Counted from the first letter of the stretch, positions 1 to 8,196 are shown. The stretch is DNA of 29,941 nt from an uncultured Spongiibacteraceae bacterium (GCA_946480345.1 CAMLJR010000014.1:1-29941); one strand, 5' to 3'. Made by a program: numbers and translations. Notes: generated by a model from the letters alone, not told the origin.

Positions 1-150
1 TTGCGCTTCAAAATTTGTGGCGATTTCTTCAAAAGCATCGGTCAAAGATGCCGCAGCAAAAACAACAAGACTTGTTTGTTCGGTTTGCGCTTGCAAAATA
101 CTGCTTACTGAAAGCAGCAAGAAAACAAAGGCCAATAAACGAATTTTCAT
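1..150 (-). CDS. modA: Molybdate ABC transporter substrate-binding protein (5' part only)
   Basis: This is the first 50 codons of a gene that runs off the left edge. The N-terminus is a signal peptide (basic MKIR, then a Leu/Val/Phe-rich core to about residue 20), followed by the segment VVFAAASLTDAFEEIA. That segment is the hallmark start of mature ModA, the periplasmic protein that binds molybdate or tungstate and hands it to the ModBC permease. The ATG at 150-148 has an AAGGA ribosome binding site about nine bases upstream. The stretch is AT-rich compared with the rest of the window. A truncated TetR gene lies just upstream on the same strand, 29 bases away. A related anion-binding protein (for example a sulfate binder) is possible, because the C-terminus is not visible. 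Confidence 0.85.
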   Translation of the reverse strand, partial: MKIRLLAFVFLLLSVSSILQAQTEQTSLVVFAAASLTDAFEEIATNFEAQ

Positions 151-167
151 TTTTGCTATCCTTACTA

Positions 168-202
168 AGCTTCTAGCATTTAGCCCCTAGCTCTTAGCAT
201 TT
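168..202. repeat. Degenerate 7-bp tandem repeat, five units
   Basis: The trinucleotide AGC recurs exactly every seven bases at 168, 175, 182, 189 and 196. The units are AGCTTCT, AGCATTT, AGCCCCT, AGCTCTT and AGCATTT (consensus AGCNNYT). The array fills the gap between modA and the TetR gene and runs into the 3' end of the TetR gene. On the minus strand it encodes that gene's last six residues (MLRARG) and its stop codon. The repeat is directly visible; its origin (slipped-strand growth or a dispersed heptamer element) is not. Confidence 0.75.
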
Positions 203-614
203 TTGCAAGAGGTCGCAAAAAATAATCTCTTATTTGATGCTTAATTATATTGCGCAGCTGAGGAAAATCACCTCCTTCGCGAATAACCAAGAGGAAGGCA
301 TGCTGGCTTGTGCTATTGGAAAGATGAGTTAAAAAAGCACTGGAAAAATCTATAAGATTTTCTTGGATACTTTCGGCCTTCGTCTGCGGGATTGAAAAAA
401 CACGCGAATTTGCTTCTACGCAGGCCTGAAAAAGACTGTCTTTATCCGCATAATGTTTATAAAGCGTACGAATCGCCACGCCGGCCATATCCGCTACTTC
501 GCGCATTGTTACTGCCCTATAACCCCTTGCACTGAACTGCTCGCTAGCGACTACTAATATCTTTTCGATTTTTCCTGCGTCAACGGGACGCCCCTTTTTA
601 ACTATTTTCGTCAT
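180..614 (-). CDS. TetR-family transcriptional regulator, C-terminally truncated
   Basis: The 144-residue product starts with a typical TetR DNA-binding domain: a basic N-terminus (KKGRPVD), then the helix-turn-helix at about residues 36-55 (TMREVADMAGVAIRTLYKHY), followed by the usual KDSLF. Residues 60-135 resemble the first part of a TetR ligand and dimerisation domain. Family members are normally about 190-210 residues, so some 50-60 C-terminal residues are missing. The reading frame ends inside the 7-bp tandem repeat, which supplies the last six residues and the TAA. No clear ribosome binding site precedes the ATG. A palindrome at 654-668, in the upstream gap, is a candidate operator. 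It may be non-functional or altered in dimerisation. The target genes are unknown. Confidence 0.75.
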   Translation of the reverse strand: MTKIVKKGRPVDAGKIEKILVVASEQFSARGYRAVTMREVADMAGVAIRTLYKHYADKDSLFQACVEANSRVFSIPQTKAESIQENLIDFSSAFLTHLSNSTSQHAFLLVIREGGDFPQLRNIIKHQIRDYFLRPLAKMLRARG

Positions 615-639
615 TTACGTGTTATCTCAATCATGCTTC

Positions 640-668
640 GATTCATCGGGAAAGATTCAAAATGAATC
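640..668. promoter_or_regulatory. Candidate TetR operator palindrome
   Basis: GATTCA-AAA-TGAATC at 654-668 is a perfect 6+6 inverted repeat. A third copy, GATTCAT at 640-646, also pairs with ATGAATC at 662-668. The cluster lies 26-54 bases upstream of the TetR start and overlaps the ATG of the short ORF at 662. Position and symmetry fit autoregulation by the TetR protein; this is inference from layout. Confidence 0.45.
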
Positions 669-790
669 CATTTACCGCTGATGAAATAGTTAAAGGCATT
701 AACTCCCAGCATATCATCCCGATTTTGATGCCTGCATTCGAAGCCCAACAGATTGCTAAACAGCGGCCCCCCAGCAAAAACTGTTGCTAG
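662..790 (+). CDS. Short ORF, possible remnant of the gene divergent from tetR
   Basis: A 42-residue ORF begins with ATG at 662 (MNPFTADEIVKGI...) and ends with TAG at 788-790. It is divergent from the TetR gene, where a regulated partner is often found. The first 33 residues look protein-like, and the last few (RPPSKNCC) read like junction sequence. Base composition changes from AT-rich to GC-rich at about 760, inside this ORF. I do not recognise a family. It could be the 5' end of a lost gene or chance coding. The ribosome binding site is weak and the candidate operator overlaps the start codon. Confidence 0.3.
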   Translation: MNPFTADEIVKGINSQHIIPILMPAFEAQQIAKQRPPSKNCC

Positions 791-824
791 ACTAACAGCT
801 CACAGGCGCCAGAAGGCTACACCG

Positions 825-2858
825 ATGACGGATTCATCTCTGCATGTCTGCAAGTCAACTTCCACTTTCCAGCGGAATACCCTTTCCGGGCTCTTACTGC
901 TCGCGTTTGCCATCGCAGCGGCCCGCGCTGACGAAGCGGCGCCCACGCAAACGCTGGCCAATTTGAGCCTCGAAGAACTTTCGAACATCGAGGTCACTTC
1001 GGTCTCGAAGCGAGCGCAGAACCTGCAATCGGCGGCTGCGGCCATCACCGTCGTCACCAATGAGGAAATACGCCGCTCCGGTGCGACCACCGTGCCGGAC
1101 GCGCTGCGCTTTGTTCCCGGGCTCAATGTCGCGCAGCAAAGCGCCAGCGACTGGGCGGTTAGCGCGCGTGGATTCAGCAGCGTCAATTCCGAAAAACTGC
1201 TCGTGCTCTCCGATACCCGCAGCATTTACACACCGCTATTTTCCGGTGTGTTGTGGGACGTGCAGGATTATTTGCTCGCCGATATCGATCGAATCGAAGT
1301 CATTCGCGGCCCTGGCGCAACGCTGTGGGGTTCGAATGCGGTTAACGGCGTGATCAATATCACCACCAAAAAGGCGCAGGATACTCAGGGCTTGCTCATC
1401 GAAACGGCCGCCGGCACCAACACCAAACTCAATGCTGCCGCACGCTACGGCGACACGGCGACCAATGGCGCGAGCTATCGGGTATTCGGCAAATATGTCG
1501 ATTACGGCGACACCATCAATGACAGCTCTCACAGTAATGACGACTGGCGTCTGGGCCATGTCGGTGCTCGCACTGACTGGGATGTGACAGCGGCGGACAG
1601 CATCACGGTGCAGGGCGATCTTTATCGCGGCACGCTCGGACAACTCAATCCGTCGATTACCGTCATCGGTCGACAGGGACCGACCGGCGCTCTCGATGCC
1701 GAGGTCAGCGGCGGCAATGTTCTGGCTCGCTGGCAACATCGCATCGATAACGATTCAAATTTTTCATTGCGTGCGTATTACGACCGGACGCATCGCGACG
1801 ATCCGAGTTATCGCGACGAACTCGATACGTTCAGCGTGGATTTTCAGTACGCATGGAACTGGACCCGGCAGCAATGGCTATGGGGCCTTAACTATCAGGT
1901 CACCGACAACCGCAACGAAAGTAAAATCATCTTCGATGTGGACCCGGATTCTTCGCGCGATCAATTGCTGGGATTTTTTATCCAGGATCAAATCACGCTG
2001 ACCGATAATCTGCACTTCACGCTCGGCACGAAATTCGAACATAACGATTTCAGCGGTGACGAATGGCAGCCGAGTGCGCGTATCGCATGGGATTTTACCG
2101 ATCGACAAACACTGTGGGCGGCCGTGTCGCGCGCAGTGCGCGTGCCGACACGGCTGGAGCGCGACATAGCGGTCGATGCGAGCGACCCCACGATCAATCC
2201 GATATTTCGCCTGCAAGGGAATTCAAATTTCGATTCGGAAGTGCTGGTCGCTTACGAAGCAGGTTATCGGTGGCAGGCACGCGATAATTTGAATCTCGAT
2301 ATCGCCGCGTTTCACAATCGTTATCGCGATCTCGCGTCACTTGAAATCGGCGAGCCTTACGTCGATACGAACACTGGCTTCACGATCGTTCCTGTCGTTA
2401 ACGACAATAAAACCGATGGCACCACGCGCGGTATCGAAACGCAGATTAATTATTTTCCGCTTCCCACATGGCGGCTCGTCGCCAATTACTCCTATCTCGA
2501 CATGCAGCTCGACCCGCGTGGACTGGATATAAATCGCGGCGCTTTTTTTGCCGGTTCGACACCGCGACATCAAGCCGGATTGCGTTCGTTCTCCGATCTG
2601 CCGGGCGATTTCCAACTCGATGTGCACTTGCGTTATCTATCGAAAATTCGCCATCTGCCTGAAATCGTCAATGGTGAGGGCATTGGCGAATATGCGGAAA
2701 TGGATGTGCGGATTGCGAAACAATTGACCGAACAGTTAGAGGTTTCGCTAGTCGGTCAGAATTTATTGCACGACCGACATATCGAATTCGGCGCGCCCGC
2801 AGCGCGCGGTGAAATTCAACGTGGAATGTACGTCAAGATGGTTTGGCGCAATTTATAG
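825..2858 (+). CDS. TonB-dependent outer-membrane receptor
   Basis: This is a 677-residue receptor for energised uptake across the outer membrane. I chose the ATG at 825 (MTDSSLHV) because AGAAGG lies about nine bases upstream and a signal peptide follows at once (LLLLAFAIAAARA, to about residue 36). A TTG-started reading from 753 only adds 24 poorly structured residues. The plug domain shows SLEELSNIEVTSVSKR, DALRFVPGL, an RGF motif, LLVLSDTRSIYTPLFSGV and then IEVIRGPGATLWGSNAVNGVINITTKKA, the classic plug end. The remainder is an alternating beta-barrel ending in VKMVWRNL. It resembles the FepA/BtuB-type group of small-ligand receptors, but the ligand cannot be told. It stands alone, convergent with the following oxidoreductase gene, and no Fur-type operator was recognised upstream. 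Confidence 0.88.
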   Translation: MTDSSLHVCKSTSTFQRNTLSGLLLLAFAIAAARADEAAPTQTLANLSLEELSNIEVTSVSKRAQNLQSAAAAITVVTNEEIRRSGATTVPDALRFVPGLNVAQQSASDWAVSARGFSSVNSEKLLVLSDTRSIYTPLFSGVLWDVQDYLLADIDRIEVIRGPGATLWGSNAVNGVINITTKKAQDTQGLLIETAAGTNTKLNAAARYGDTATNGASYRVFGKYVDYGDTINDSSHSNDDWRLGHVGARTDWDVTAADSITVQGDLYRGTLGQLNPSITVIGRQGPTGALDAEVSGGNVLARWQHRIDNDSNFSLRAYYDRTHRDDPSYRDELDTFSVDFQYAWNWTRQQWLWGLNYQVTDNRNESKIIFDVDPDSSRDQLLGFFIQDQITLTDNLHFTLGTKFEHNDFSGDEWQPSARIAWDFTDRQTLWAAVSRAVRVPTRLERDIAVDASDPTINPIFRLQGNSNFDSEVLVAYEAGYRWQARDNLNLDIAAFHNRYRDLASLEIGEPYVDTNTGFTIVPVVNDNKTDGTTRGIETQINYFPLPTWRLVANYSYLDMQLDPRGLDINRGAFFAGSTPRHQAGLRSFSDLPGDFQLDVHLRYLSKIRHLPEIVNGEGIGEYAEMDVRIAKQLTEQLEVSLVGQNLLHDRHIEFGAPAARGEIQRGMYVKMVWRNL

Positions 2859-2880
2859 ATAACGTGACCAACAACGTTAT

Positions 2881-2903
2881 AAAAAAACGGGGCTTCGCGC
2901 CCC
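2881..2903 (-). terminator. Rho-independent terminator of the Old Yellow Enzyme gene
   Basis: Read on the minus strand, a 5-bp GC stem (GGGGC at 2903-2899, GCCCC at 2893-2889, 5-base loop) is followed by a G and seven T residues (2887-2881). It lies 13 bases beyond the stop codon of the minus-strand gene that starts at 4010. On the plus strand the hairpin has no T-run, so it does not serve the receptor gene. Confidence 0.8.
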
Positions 2904-2915
2904 AGGTAATGCCGG

Positions 2916-4010
2916 TTACTTCCGAAACAATTCTTTGTGCTCATTCGGTGCCGCACGCCAGTATTGCGGCGGCGCGTCGACTTGCGCACCGAGCGCTGCG
3001 GCAGCGTGCCACGGCCAACGCGGGTCGTAGAGCATCGCACGCGCGAATGCGATCAGATCTGCTTTCTCGGATGTCAAAATTTCCTCGGCCTGTTGCGGTT
3101 CGGTAATCAGGCCGACGGCAATTGTCGGCATACCGGTTTCGGCTTTGATACGCGCCGCGAGCGGCACCTGGTAGCTTGGGCCCACAGGAATTTTCTGGCG
3201 TGGCGATAAGCTTGCGCTCGATACGTCAACGAATGCGCAACTGCGCTGTTTCAACAATTTAATGAATTCGACACTTTGATCGAGATCCCATCCGCCCTCG
3301 ACCCAATCGGTCGCCGAGATGCGAATGCCGACCGGCTTATGCGCGGGAAACGCAGCGCGCACGGCGTCGAAAACGTCGAGCGGGAATTTCACGCGCGCGT
3401 TGAAGTCGCCGCCGTATTCATCGTCGCGTAAATTCGACAACGGTGATAAAAACTCATGTAACAAATAACCGTGCGCCGCATGCACTTCCAGCACATCGAT
3501 GCCGATAGCCTCGGCGCGTTTTGCGGCGGCAGCGAATGCGTCGCGAATTCGCTCCAGGCCTGCGGAATCGAGCGCGACAGGTGGTGTTTCGGTTTCCAAA
3601 AACGGAATTGGCGACGGCGCCACGGGTTGCCAGCCGCCATCGGCAACAGCGATTTGCGCGCTGCCCTCCCACATCGATTTTGTCGATGCCTTGCGACCGG
3701 CGTGGCCGATTTGCAGTCCAATTTTGATGTCGGAATATTTGCGGATCTCCGCAACAACGCGACGCAACGCGTCCTCGGTTTTGTCGTCCCATAAACCCAA
3801 GCAATGCGGTGTGATACGACCGACCGGTTCGACGGCAGTCGCTTCGATAAACATCAGGCCGGCGCCAGAATGCGAGAGACTTCCAAGGTGCATCAAATGC
3901 CACGAATTCGCTTCGCCGTTCTCCGCAGAGTACTGACACATTGGCGCAATGACGATGCGATTACGCAACGTCAGATTATCGATGTGGAACGGTGTAAATA
4001 ACTTGGTCAC
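2916..4010 (-). CDS. NADH:flavin oxidoreductase, Old Yellow Enzyme family (XenA/YqjM-like)
   Basis: This is a 364-residue FMN-dependent ene-reductase that reduces activated C=C bonds (enones, nitro compounds) with NAD(P)H in the cytoplasm. The start is the GTG at 4010, with GGGAG seven bases upstream; an ATG at 4073 would add 21 atypical residues. Features of the thermophilic-like (YqjM/XenA) class are visible: APMCQYS with the flavin-tuning Cys25, GHAGRKAS near residue 103, the substrate-binding pair His177 and His180 and Tyr182 in VHAAHGYLLHEFLSP, then LRDDEYGG, and a C-terminal FARAMLYDPRWPWHAA. Length matches XenA (about 363). It is divergent from an MDR oxidoreductase across a 192-bp gap, suggesting joint control. 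A terminator follows the gene. The physiological substrate is unknown. Confidence 0.9.
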   Translation of the reverse strand: MTKLFTPFHIDNLTLRNRIVIAPMCQYSAENGEANSWHLMHLGSLSHSGAGLMFIEATAVEPVGRITPHCLGLWDDKTEDALRRVVAEIRKYSDIKIGLQIGHAGRKASTKSMWEGSAQIAVADGGWQPVAPSPIPFLETETPPVALDSAGLERIRDAFAAAAKRAEAIGIDVLEVHAAHGYLLHEFLSPLSNLRDDEYGGDFNARVKFPLDVFDAVRAAFPAHKPVGIRISATDWVEGGWDLDQSVEFIKLLKQRSCAFVDVSSASLSPRQKIPVGPSYQVPLAARIKAETGMPTIAVGLITEPQQAEEILTSEKADLIAFARAMLYDPRWPWHAAAALGAQVDAPPQYWRAAPNEHKELFRK

Positions 4011-4202
4011 AGAAAGCTCCCGCAACGGATATAAATCGACAATCGCTGAACGGAAGCTTCGCCCCGCAATCACGATGAAAGGCAGCGATGATAGCCGATG
4101 GATTAATATGCCTGCATCAGTTGTCGCGGAATCAACGTGTTACGTACAGACGAGACCATCCGCCAACGCATGTGAAGTGAAAGTTGGTCAGCAGGAGATC
4201 AT

Positions 4203-5207
4203 ATGAAAGCCATTGGCTACTACAACGCAGGCACCATCGATCGCGAAGACGCACTGCTCGATCTCGAACTTGCCGCACCCGCGCCGGGGCCGCGCGACTT
4301 ACTCGTCCGCGTCAAGGCAATATCGGTCAATCCTGTCGATACGAAAATGCGCGCGGGCAGCAAACCGAAAGACGGCGTGGCGAAGATATTGGGCTGGGAC
4401 GCAGCCGGCATTGTGGAAGCAGTCGGCACGGACGTTTCGCTGTTTAACGTCGGCGACGAGGTTTATTACGCCGGCGACGTAATGCGGCAGGGTACCAACG
4501 CTGAACTCCACGCGGTCGATGAGCGAATCGTCGGCAACAAACCGCGCACGTTGAATTGGGCTCAAGCGGCGGCGCTGCCGCTGACATCGTTGGCCGCGTG
4601 GGAACTATTGTTCGATCGGCTGCGTATCACACCGGATCAAACGGGATCAATTTTGATCATCAACGGTGCTGGTGGCGTCGGCTCGATACTGATTCAACTC
4701 GCCAGGAAATTAACCGGACTGACCGTTATCGCTAGCGCCTCTCGGCCTGAAACGATTGCATGGGTAAAGGAAATGGGCGCGCATCATGTGGTCGATCATC
4801 ACCAGCCTCTCGACGAGGAGCTTGCGGCGATTGGTTTTCGCGACGTTAACTATGTCGCCAGTTTGAGTGGCAGCGATTTGCACCTGCGCTATTTTCCAAA
4901 AATCATCGCACCGCAGGGCAGCCTTGCGCTGATCGACGATCCACAGAGCTTCGACATCGTCAGTCTAAAACGCAAATCAATTACCGTGGCGTGGGAAGGT
5001 ATGTTCGTGCGCTCGTTGTTTCATACCGAAGACATGATCGAGCAGCATAAAATCCTGAATCGGGTGGCGGAACTGATTGATAGCGGCTTGCTGAAAACCA
5101 CGCTGACGCAATGTCTTAATCCAATTAACGCCGCCAATTTAAAAACTGCGCACCGAATACTCGAAAGCGGTGCGGCAATAGGAAAAATCGCGTTAATGGA
5201 TTTTTGA
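4203..5207 (+). CDS. MDR-superfamily NAD(P)H oxidoreductase (quinone-reductase-like)
   Basis: The 334-residue protein belongs to the medium-chain dehydrogenase/reductase superfamily and is of the type often labelled 'zinc-binding alcohol dehydrogenase family'. The N-terminal GroES-like fold (residues 1-120) has VRVKAISVNPVDTKMR. The Rossmann fold carries INGAGGVGSILIQLA (about 153-167). The sequence GWDAAGIVEAVG replaces the GHE signature of true zinc alcohol dehydrogenases, and no structural-zinc cysteine cluster is present. A zinc-free quinone or enone reductase is therefore more likely than an alcohol dehydrogenase. The ATG is preceded by AGGAG at about seven bases. It faces away from the Old Yellow Enzyme gene; both act on electrophilic carbonyl compounds, so a shared detoxification role is plausible. 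Confidence 0.85.
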   Translation: MKAIGYYNAGTIDREDALLDLELAAPAPGPRDLLVRVKAISVNPVDTKMRAGSKPKDGVAKILGWDAAGIVEAVGTDVSLFNVGDEVYYAGDVMRQGTNAELHAVDERIVGNKPRTLNWAQAAALPLTSLAAWELLFDRLRITPDQTGSILIINGAGGVGSILIQLARKLTGLTVIASASRPETIAWVKEMGAHHVVDHHQPLDEELAAIGFRDVNYVASLSGSDLHLRYFPKIIAPQGSLALIDDPQSFDIVSLKRKSITVAWEGMFVRSLFHTEDMIEQHKILNRVAELIDSGLLKTTLTQCLNPINAANLKTAHRILESGAAIGKIALMDF

Positions 5208-5216
5208 AACAATGAA

Positions 5217-5251
5217 ATTTTCTGCGCCCGTTATTATCGGACGCAGAAAAT
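5217..5251. terminator. Bidirectional intrinsic terminator
   Basis: A long hairpin has the stem ATTTTCTGCG (5217-5226) pairing with CGCAGAAAAT (5242-5251), extended by CCG/CGG after one mismatch, with a seven-base loop. The A/T ends give a U-run in either direction. It lies between the convergent MDR oxidoreductase and xylA genes, 10 and 11 bases from their stop codons, and so fits both. Confidence 0.85.
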
Positions 5252-5262
5252 CTTGGTGCGGC

Positions 5263-6576
5263 TCAATAACAACTCCGCGCAATGATATTTTCCGCCTGCT
5301 CCTGATGCCCCGACAACGGCTTCGGATTCAGATCGGCATTCACCGCATGATCGGCAAGTTCGGCGAGATTGAAATCGCCGCGCTCGATACGCTGTCCGAG
5401 TTCTTTGCTCCAACCGCTGTAACGCGTCTGCACGAGCTGGTTGAGTTTTCCTTCCTCGATCACTTTCGCCGCGCTCAGTAACGCGTGCGCTAACGTATCG
5501 GCGCCGCCGATATGTGCGAGATACAGATCGTCAGGATCGATCGACTGGCGACGCAATTTCGCATCAAAATTAATGCCGCCGGTGGTGAAGCCTTTGTCCT
5601 GAATAATTTGCATCATCGCCGGCACCAGTTCCTGCGCATTATTCGGGAATTGATCGGTGTCCCAGCCGTTGCGCGGATCGCCGCGATTCATATCGATCGA
5701 ACCGAAAATATCGTAATGCCGCGCAATCGCGACTTCGTGTTCGAAGTCGAGGCCCGCCAACGTGGCGTGATTCACTTCGATATTTACTTTCACTTCTTTT
5801 TCGAGATTGTAGCGGCGCAGGAATGCGTACACGCCGGCGGAATCGTGATCGTATTGATGTTTGGTCGGCTCGAACGGTTTCGGCTCGATCAAAATCGTGC
5901 CTTTGAAACCGATGCGGTGTTTGTGCTCGACCACCATCGACAGGAAGCGGCCATATTGATCGAGCTCACGACTCAGATCGGTGTTGATCAGCGAGTCGTA
6001 GCCTTCGCGCCCGCCCCACAACACATAGTTTTCGCCGCCTAGGCGATGCGTCGCTTCGATGGCCATGCGCACCTGCGCCGCCGCGAAGGCAAATACTTCG
6101 GCGTCGGGACTGGTGGCCGCACCGCCCATATAACGCGGATGCGAAAACAGATTCGCGGTGCCCCACAGCAATTTAATGCCGGTGGCCTCCATTTTTTTCG
6201 CGAACGCGGCTTCAATTTTTTTCAGATTTGCATCGTGCTCGCGCAATGTGTCGGCAGTCGCCATCGCATCGACATCGTGAAAAGTGAAAAACGGCATACC
6301 GAGCCGCGACATGAAATCGAACGCGGCTTCGAGTTTTTCATCGGCCTGCGCTTGCGTTTGCCGCGGACCGAGCCACGGTCGCGGCAAGGTGCCGCCGCCG
6401 AAAATATCGTTGCCGGGCCAGTTGAACGAATGCCAATAACAAACGGCGAGACGCAGCCAGTCTTCCATGCGCTTGCCGAGCACGACGCGATTTTTGTCGT
6501 AAACGCGATACGCGAATTCGTTTTGTGTGTCCGGACCTTCGAATCGAATCGGCTCGATATTGGAAAAAATACTCAT
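5263..6576 (-). CDS. xylA: Xylose isomerase
   Basis: The enzyme interconverts D-xylose and D-xylulose in the cytoplasm using two divalent metals. The 437-residue length equals that of the class II (E. coli-type) enzymes. Key residues are visible: His100 and Asp103 in FFTFHDVD, GENYVLWGGREGYDSL, Glu231 and Lys233 in LIEPKPFEPTKHQYDHD, Glu267 and His270 in NIEVNHATLAG, and the metal ligands Asp295, Asp306 and Asp308 in SIDMNRGDPRNGWDTDQF. The ATG at 6576 overlaps the xylB stop by four bases (ATGA), and AGGAG lies about eight bases upstream, so translation is coupled to xylB. It is the promoter-distal gene of xylBA. The order is the reverse of E. coli xylAB. Confidence 0.97.
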   Translation of the reverse strand: MSIFSNIEPIRFEGPDTQNEFAYRVYDKNRVVLGKRMEDWLRLAVCYWHSFNWPGNDIFGGGTLPRPWLGPRQTQAQADEKLEAAFDFMSRLGMPFFTFHDVDAMATADTLREHDANLKKIEAAFAKKMEATGIKLLWGTANLFSHPRYMGGAATSPDAEVFAFAAAQVRMAIEATHRLGGENYVLWGGREGYDSLINTDLSRELDQYGRFLSMVVEHKHRIGFKGTILIEPKPFEPTKHQYDHDSAGVYAFLRRYNLEKEVKVNIEVNHATLAGLDFEHEVAIARHYDIFGSIDMNRGDPRNGWDTDQFPNNAQELVPAMMQIIQDKGFTTGGINFDAKLRRQSIDPDDLYLAHIGGADTLAHALLSAAKVIEEGKLNQLVQTRYSGWSKELGQRIERGDFNLAELADHAVNADLNPKPLSGHQEQAENIIARSCY

Positions 6577-8024
6577 CGCGTGAACTCCTGAAAAAGGTCT
6601 TTGAGACTGGGATATAACTTTCGATAAATGGCGCGGCGCTCAGCGAGCTGCGCAACCAATGCGGGTTCGGGTTCGACCACGTGCGATACAGGCGGTGGTA
6701 TGCATACGGACGCGGGGTCTTCGTTTGTCAGCGCAAGCCGTGCGAGCCGCGCCGCGCCAAAAGCGGCACCTAATTCGCCGCCTTTGCGATAGGTCAGCGG
6801 TCGATTCAGCGCGGCGGCGATGACACGCCCCCAATGCGGCAGACGCGCTCCACCACCAACCACGCTGATCGTGTGGATGTCGCCGCCGAGTACGTCGAGG
6901 CCATCGGCAAACGCCAGTGCCACGCCTTCGAGCACCGCTGCGGCAAGATCGGCCGATGTCGATTCGTTGCCGAGTCCGAAAAATACGCCACGGCTTTGCG
7001 GGTCGTTATGCGGTGTGCGTTCGCCGGATAAATACGGCAGAAAAAACGGTGTGGCTCGATGCAGGCCACGTTGTTCGGCAGCGGCGACTAATTCGGTGAC
7101 GTGAGAAAAACCGGTGAGGCCGCACAGCCAATCGAGTGTGCTCGCCGCGCTGAGGATCACCGCCATCTGATGCCAGCGATTCGGCAGGCAATGACAGAAC
7201 GCGTGCGCGGCCTGATCGGGATTCGGACTGAATTTATCGTTCGCAACAAATAAAACGCCGGATGTGCCGAGCGATAAGAATGCCTCCTGCGCGGCGGTCA
7301 CACCCATGCCGGCCGCGCTCGCCGCGTTATCGCCGGCGCCGCCTGCAACGACTACCGATGGCACACCTAACAGGTCTGCTGAGGCGCGCGTCAGAACACC
7401 CGACACGGCATTGCCTTCTACGAGTTTCGGCATGTGCGAACGATCGAGTGCGGTTGTCGCCAACATGCGGTCGGACCATTCGCGTTTGCCGACATCGAGC
7501 CAGGCGGTGCCGGATGCATCGGATAAATCGCTGACCTTTTCGCCGGTCAATTTGAGCCGCACATAATCCTTTGGCAGCAGTACCGATTTCGTGCGCCGAA
7601 AAATATCCGGCTCATGTTTTTTTACCCACAGCAATTTCGGCGCGGTGAAACCCGGCATCACGATATTGCCGGTGATCCGGCGCGCATCGGGTTCGGCGCG
7701 CTCGATTTCCTCGCACTCGCGTTGCGACCGACCGTCATTCCACAGAATGGCTGGGCGCAGCGGACGATCGGCTTCATCGAGCAGCGTTGCGCCGTGCATT
7801 TGGCCGGCAAGTCCGACCGCGGTAATGCCCGCACGCACATCGGCCGGCAAACTTTGCACCGCGCTAATCGTTGCCTGCCACCATGAGTCCGGATCCTGCT
7901 CGGAAAACAGCGGTTGCGGGCGATTGACCGTCAACGCGGCGGATGCTTCGGCGCGCACCGTATCGCTCTCATCAACAACAATGGCTTTTACGCCCGATGT
8001 TCCAATATCGATGCCGAGGAACAT
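6573..8024 (-). CDS. xylB: Xylulokinase
   Basis: The enzyme phosphorylates D-xylulose to xylulose-5-phosphate for entry into the pentose phosphate pathway. The 483-residue FGGY-family kinase shows the N-terminal phosphate loop MFLGIDIGTSGVKAIV, the sugar-binding AGQMHG (Met76, His77), AILWNDGRS, the catalytic Asp232 in GAGDNAASAAGMG, then SLGTSGV and PYLSGERTPHNDP, and the C-terminal nucleotide-binding VVGGGARLPHWG with GELGAAFGAA. GGAG lies about seven bases before the ATG at 8024. It is first in the xylBA operon. Its upstream gap holds a perfect LacI-type palindrome, 104 bases before the start. No xylose transporter gene is present nearby. Confidence 0.96.
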   Translation of the reverse strand: MFLGIDIGTSGVKAIVVDESDTVRAEASAALTVNRPQPLFSEQDPDSWWQATISAVQSLPADVRAGITAVGLAGQMHGATLLDEADRPLRPAILWNDGRSQRECEEIERAEPDARRITGNIVMPGFTAPKLLWVKKHEPDIFRRTKSVLLPKDYVRLKLTGEKVSDLSDASGTAWLDVGKREWSDRMLATTALDRSHMPKLVEGNAVSGVLTRASADLLGVPSVVVAGGAGDNAASAAGMGVTAAQEAFLSLGTSGVLFVANDKFSPNPDQAAHAFCHCLPNRWHQMAVILSAASTLDWLCGLTGFSHVTELVAAAEQRGLHRATPFFLPYLSGERTPHNDPQSRGVFFGLGNESTSADLAAAVLEGVALAFADGLDVLGGDIHTISVVGGGARLPHWGRVIAAALNRPLTYRKGGELGAAFGAARLARLALTNEDPASVCIPPPVSHVVEPEPALVAQLAERRAIYRKLYPSLKDLFQEFTR

Positions 8025-8127
8025 CAGCTTTCTCCATCATTCATAACAGTACACGCGGTCATTAATAAACATTCGCCAGCGAGAATTGATCGGATTGCAG
8101 GTGAGCGCCATCGCCCGAAGCGCCGAA

Positions 8128-8141
8128 TGGTAGCGCTACCA
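8128..8141. promoter_or_regulatory. Palindromic LacI-family operator
   Basis: TGGTAGCGCTACCA is a perfect 14-bp palindrome with a central CG, the architecture bound by LacI/GalR-family dimers. It lies in the divergent gap between xylB (start 8024) and the LacI-type gene (start 8197 or 8236), so one site can control both. No second copy was seen in this gap. Confidence 0.82.
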
Positions 8142-8196
8142 AAAACGCGCGGTCAACCGATATTCGGAGTGGAACATCATTGGCTCATCCGTCAAG

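Noticed and set aside
753..824. TTG start giving a longer TonB receptor
   Set aside because: It adds 24 residues before the signal peptide and overlaps the stub ORF; the ATG at 825 has its own ribosome binding site.
2859..2880. ATAACGT/ACGTTAT hairpin as terminator for the first TonB receptor
   Set aside because: The stem is AT-rich and on the plus strand is followed by A residues, not T residues.
4203..5207. Zinc-dependent alcohol dehydrogenase activity
   Set aside because: The catalytic zinc motif GHE reads GWD and no structural-zinc Cys cluster is present, so only the superfamily is called.
5512..6042. Long plus-strand ORF inside xylA
   Set aside because: It is the antisense shadow of a gene with all catalytic residues; no ribosome binding site or recognisable domain.
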